DNA of 64,000 bases. Origin: Endozoicomonas montiporae CL-33 (GTDB taxonomy: Bacteria > Pseudomonadota > Gammaproteobacteria > Pseudomonadales > Endozoicomonadaceae). The stretch is from NCBI RefSeq assembly GCF_001583435.1, contig NZ_CP013251.1, positions 1,451,001 through 1,515,000 of the forward strand, read 5' to 3'. Positions 62,990 through 64,000 of this stretch are shown here, piece by piece. Under the pieces are notes generated by a model, which was not told the origin of the DNA, ran no database searches, and saw nothing but the letters and a program-made list of their open reading frames with translations. The position numbers and the translations under genes were made by a program. How positions within the stretch are numbered: position 1 is the first letter of the stretch; each line of letters begins with the position of its first letter.

Positions 62990-64000
62990 ATGGAGTTTGC
63001 CTTTACTGAAGAGCAGGAGATGATCCGCGACTCGGCGGAAAGTTTTCTGCAGGATCATTCTTCATCCGCAGCCGTTCGTGCTGCGATGGAGACAGAATCA
63101 GGTTATGACCCACAGTTGTGGACACGCATCAGCACTGAAATGGTCTGGCCGGCATTAACCATTCCGGAAACCTTTGGTGGCCTTGGTCTGGGTTATGTTG
63201 AGCTGACTATCCTGCTGGAAGAAATGGGGCGCAATTTACTGTGTTCACCCTTTTACTCAACGGTATGTCTGGGAGTGAACAGCTTGCTGGTGGCGGGCAG
63301 TGATGCCCAGAAACAGCAATGGCTTCCCTCTATCGCAGAGGGTAATCTGACAGCAACACTGGCGTATACGTCTGCAAACCATTGGGGCTTGGACAGTGTT
63401 CAGTGTCTGGCGACGGCAGAAGGCGATGGCTTTGTACTATCGGGTAGACTGAAGTATGTGCCGGATGGGCACACTGCCGGTTTGTTGATTATTGCCTGCC
63501 GGGATGAAGGTTCACTCAATGATCAGGGTATCAGCCTGTTTGCAGTGCCTGCCGACACGGAAGGCGTTAAACGTCGCTGGACGCCCGCTATGGACCAGAC
63601 CCGGCGTCAGGCGGAAATAACCCTTGATAATGTCTATGTTGACCGGTCGGCATTGCTAGGCACAGAAGGACAATCGGGTGAAAAGCTGAAAACTATTCTG
63701 CAACTGGCTGCCATCGGCGTGGCAGCAGAACAGTGCGGTGGTGCACGACAGTCGCTGGATATGACCGTTGACTACACTAAAGAACGGGTTCAGTTCGGGC
63801 GTACTATTGCCAGCTTTCAGGCCATAAAACATCGTGCTGCCGATATGATGGTACAGGTTGAATGTGCCCGATCCGCCGTGTATTACGCAGCCTGCGTTGC
63901 CCAGGAAGCACTGTTTTGTAATGAGTCAGGCAACAATGTGATTGCTTGCGAATTACCCGAAGCAGCTTCTCTGGCAAAAGCTTACTGCTCGGATGCTTTT
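62990..64000 (+). CDS. Acyl-CoA dehydrogenase of the steroid locus, partial
   Basis: The first 337 codons of a FadE-type enzyme; the gene runs off the right edge. It begins MEFAFTEEQEMIRDSAESFL and carries WPALTIPETFGGLGLGYVEL, FGRTIASFQAIKHRAADMMV and the flavin-domain layout. It resembles the smaller partner subunits of steroid FadE heteromers (FadE32/FadE33 type) and could be an intact paralogue of the interrupted fadE32. More steroid genes probably follow. Confidence 0.82.
   Translation, partial: MEFAFTEEQEMIRDSAESFLQDHSSSAAVRAAMETESGYDPQLWTRISTEMVWPALTIPETFGGLGLGYVELTILLEEMGRNLLCSPFYSTVCLGVNSLLVAGSDAQKQQWLPSIAEGNLTATLAYTSANHWGLDSVQCLATAEGDGFVLSGRLKYVPDGHTAGLLIIACRDEGSLNDQGISLFAVPADTEGVKRRWTPAMDQTRRQAEITLDNVYVDRSALLGTEGQSGEKLKTILQLAAIGVAAEQCGGARQSLDMTVDYTKERVQFGRTIASFQAIKHRAADMMVQVECARSAVYYAACVAQEALFCNESGNNVIACELPEAASLAKAYCSDAF

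Overview
This 64 kb window looks like chromosome from a host-associated marine gammaproteobacterium, most like Endozoicomonas or a relative in the Oceanospirillales. That assignment is an inference. It rests on the gammaproteobacterial protein set (CpxRA, EfpL/YeiP, RlmG, RluE, GrcA, YihD, YjaG, ElaA, YffB), moderate GC, many short inverted-repeat elements and decaying genes, and a steroid-degradation locus of a kind I recall being reported for Endozoicomonas. No rRNA, tRNA, CRISPR array or prophage was seen.

Layout. 1-3.9 kb: end of a YffB-type reductase gene, a pentapeptide-repeat potassium-channel fusion, a YbaK-type deacylase, NhaD and a small lipoprotein. 3.9-11.5 kb: an RND efflux operon with one adaptor, two inner-membrane pumps and no outer-membrane channel. 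12-18.6 kb: a CpxRA-like two-component pair preceded by a possible small RNA, endonuclease V, a DUF1439 lipoprotein, a 7TMR-DISM sensor with a decayed kinase, a VanZ-like protein and RluE. 18.8-33 kb: mixed housekeeping and accessory genes, including a DASS carboxylate carrier, an EspA/NopE-like type III-secreted protein, EfpL, a sulfatase, alanine dehydrogenase, ElaA, an Ap4A phosphorylase gene broken by an amber codon, a hemerythrin and acetoacetyl-CoA synthetase.

33-64 kb: a steroid (cholate/testosterone/cholesterol-type) catabolism locus. HsaA/HsaB (hydroxylase and flavin reductase) and HsaC (extradiol dioxygenase) act on ring A. A KstD-like flavoprotein sits beside FadD3, which activates the C/D-ring intermediate HIP. 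A tight operon at 46.6-56.5 kb carries hsaC, ipdA, ipdB, a crotonase, ipdC, echA20, fadE31, fadE32, fadA6 and an Rv3548c-type dehydrogenase, nearly the mycobacterial KstR2 regulon. fadE32 carries one in-frame amber codon. A further acyl-CoA dehydrogenase gene runs off the right edge. The locus is split by unrelated genes (MgtE core, NTF2-like, YihD, GrcA, RlmG) and two insertion sequences (ISKra4-like, ISNCY-like).

Genome decay and repeats. Broken genes include Ap4A phosphorylase, fadE32, a MAPEG gene and a lipoprotein gene. Every in-frame stop found in the interrupted reading frames is TAG. Two or three families of 150-180 bp inverted-terminal-repeat elements are scattered between genes; two inverted copies flank the doxX-lysR-hsaA block, and one copy of another family supplies the end of the lysR gene. 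Three genes contain in-frame 15 bp minisatellites and one a 12 bp repeat.
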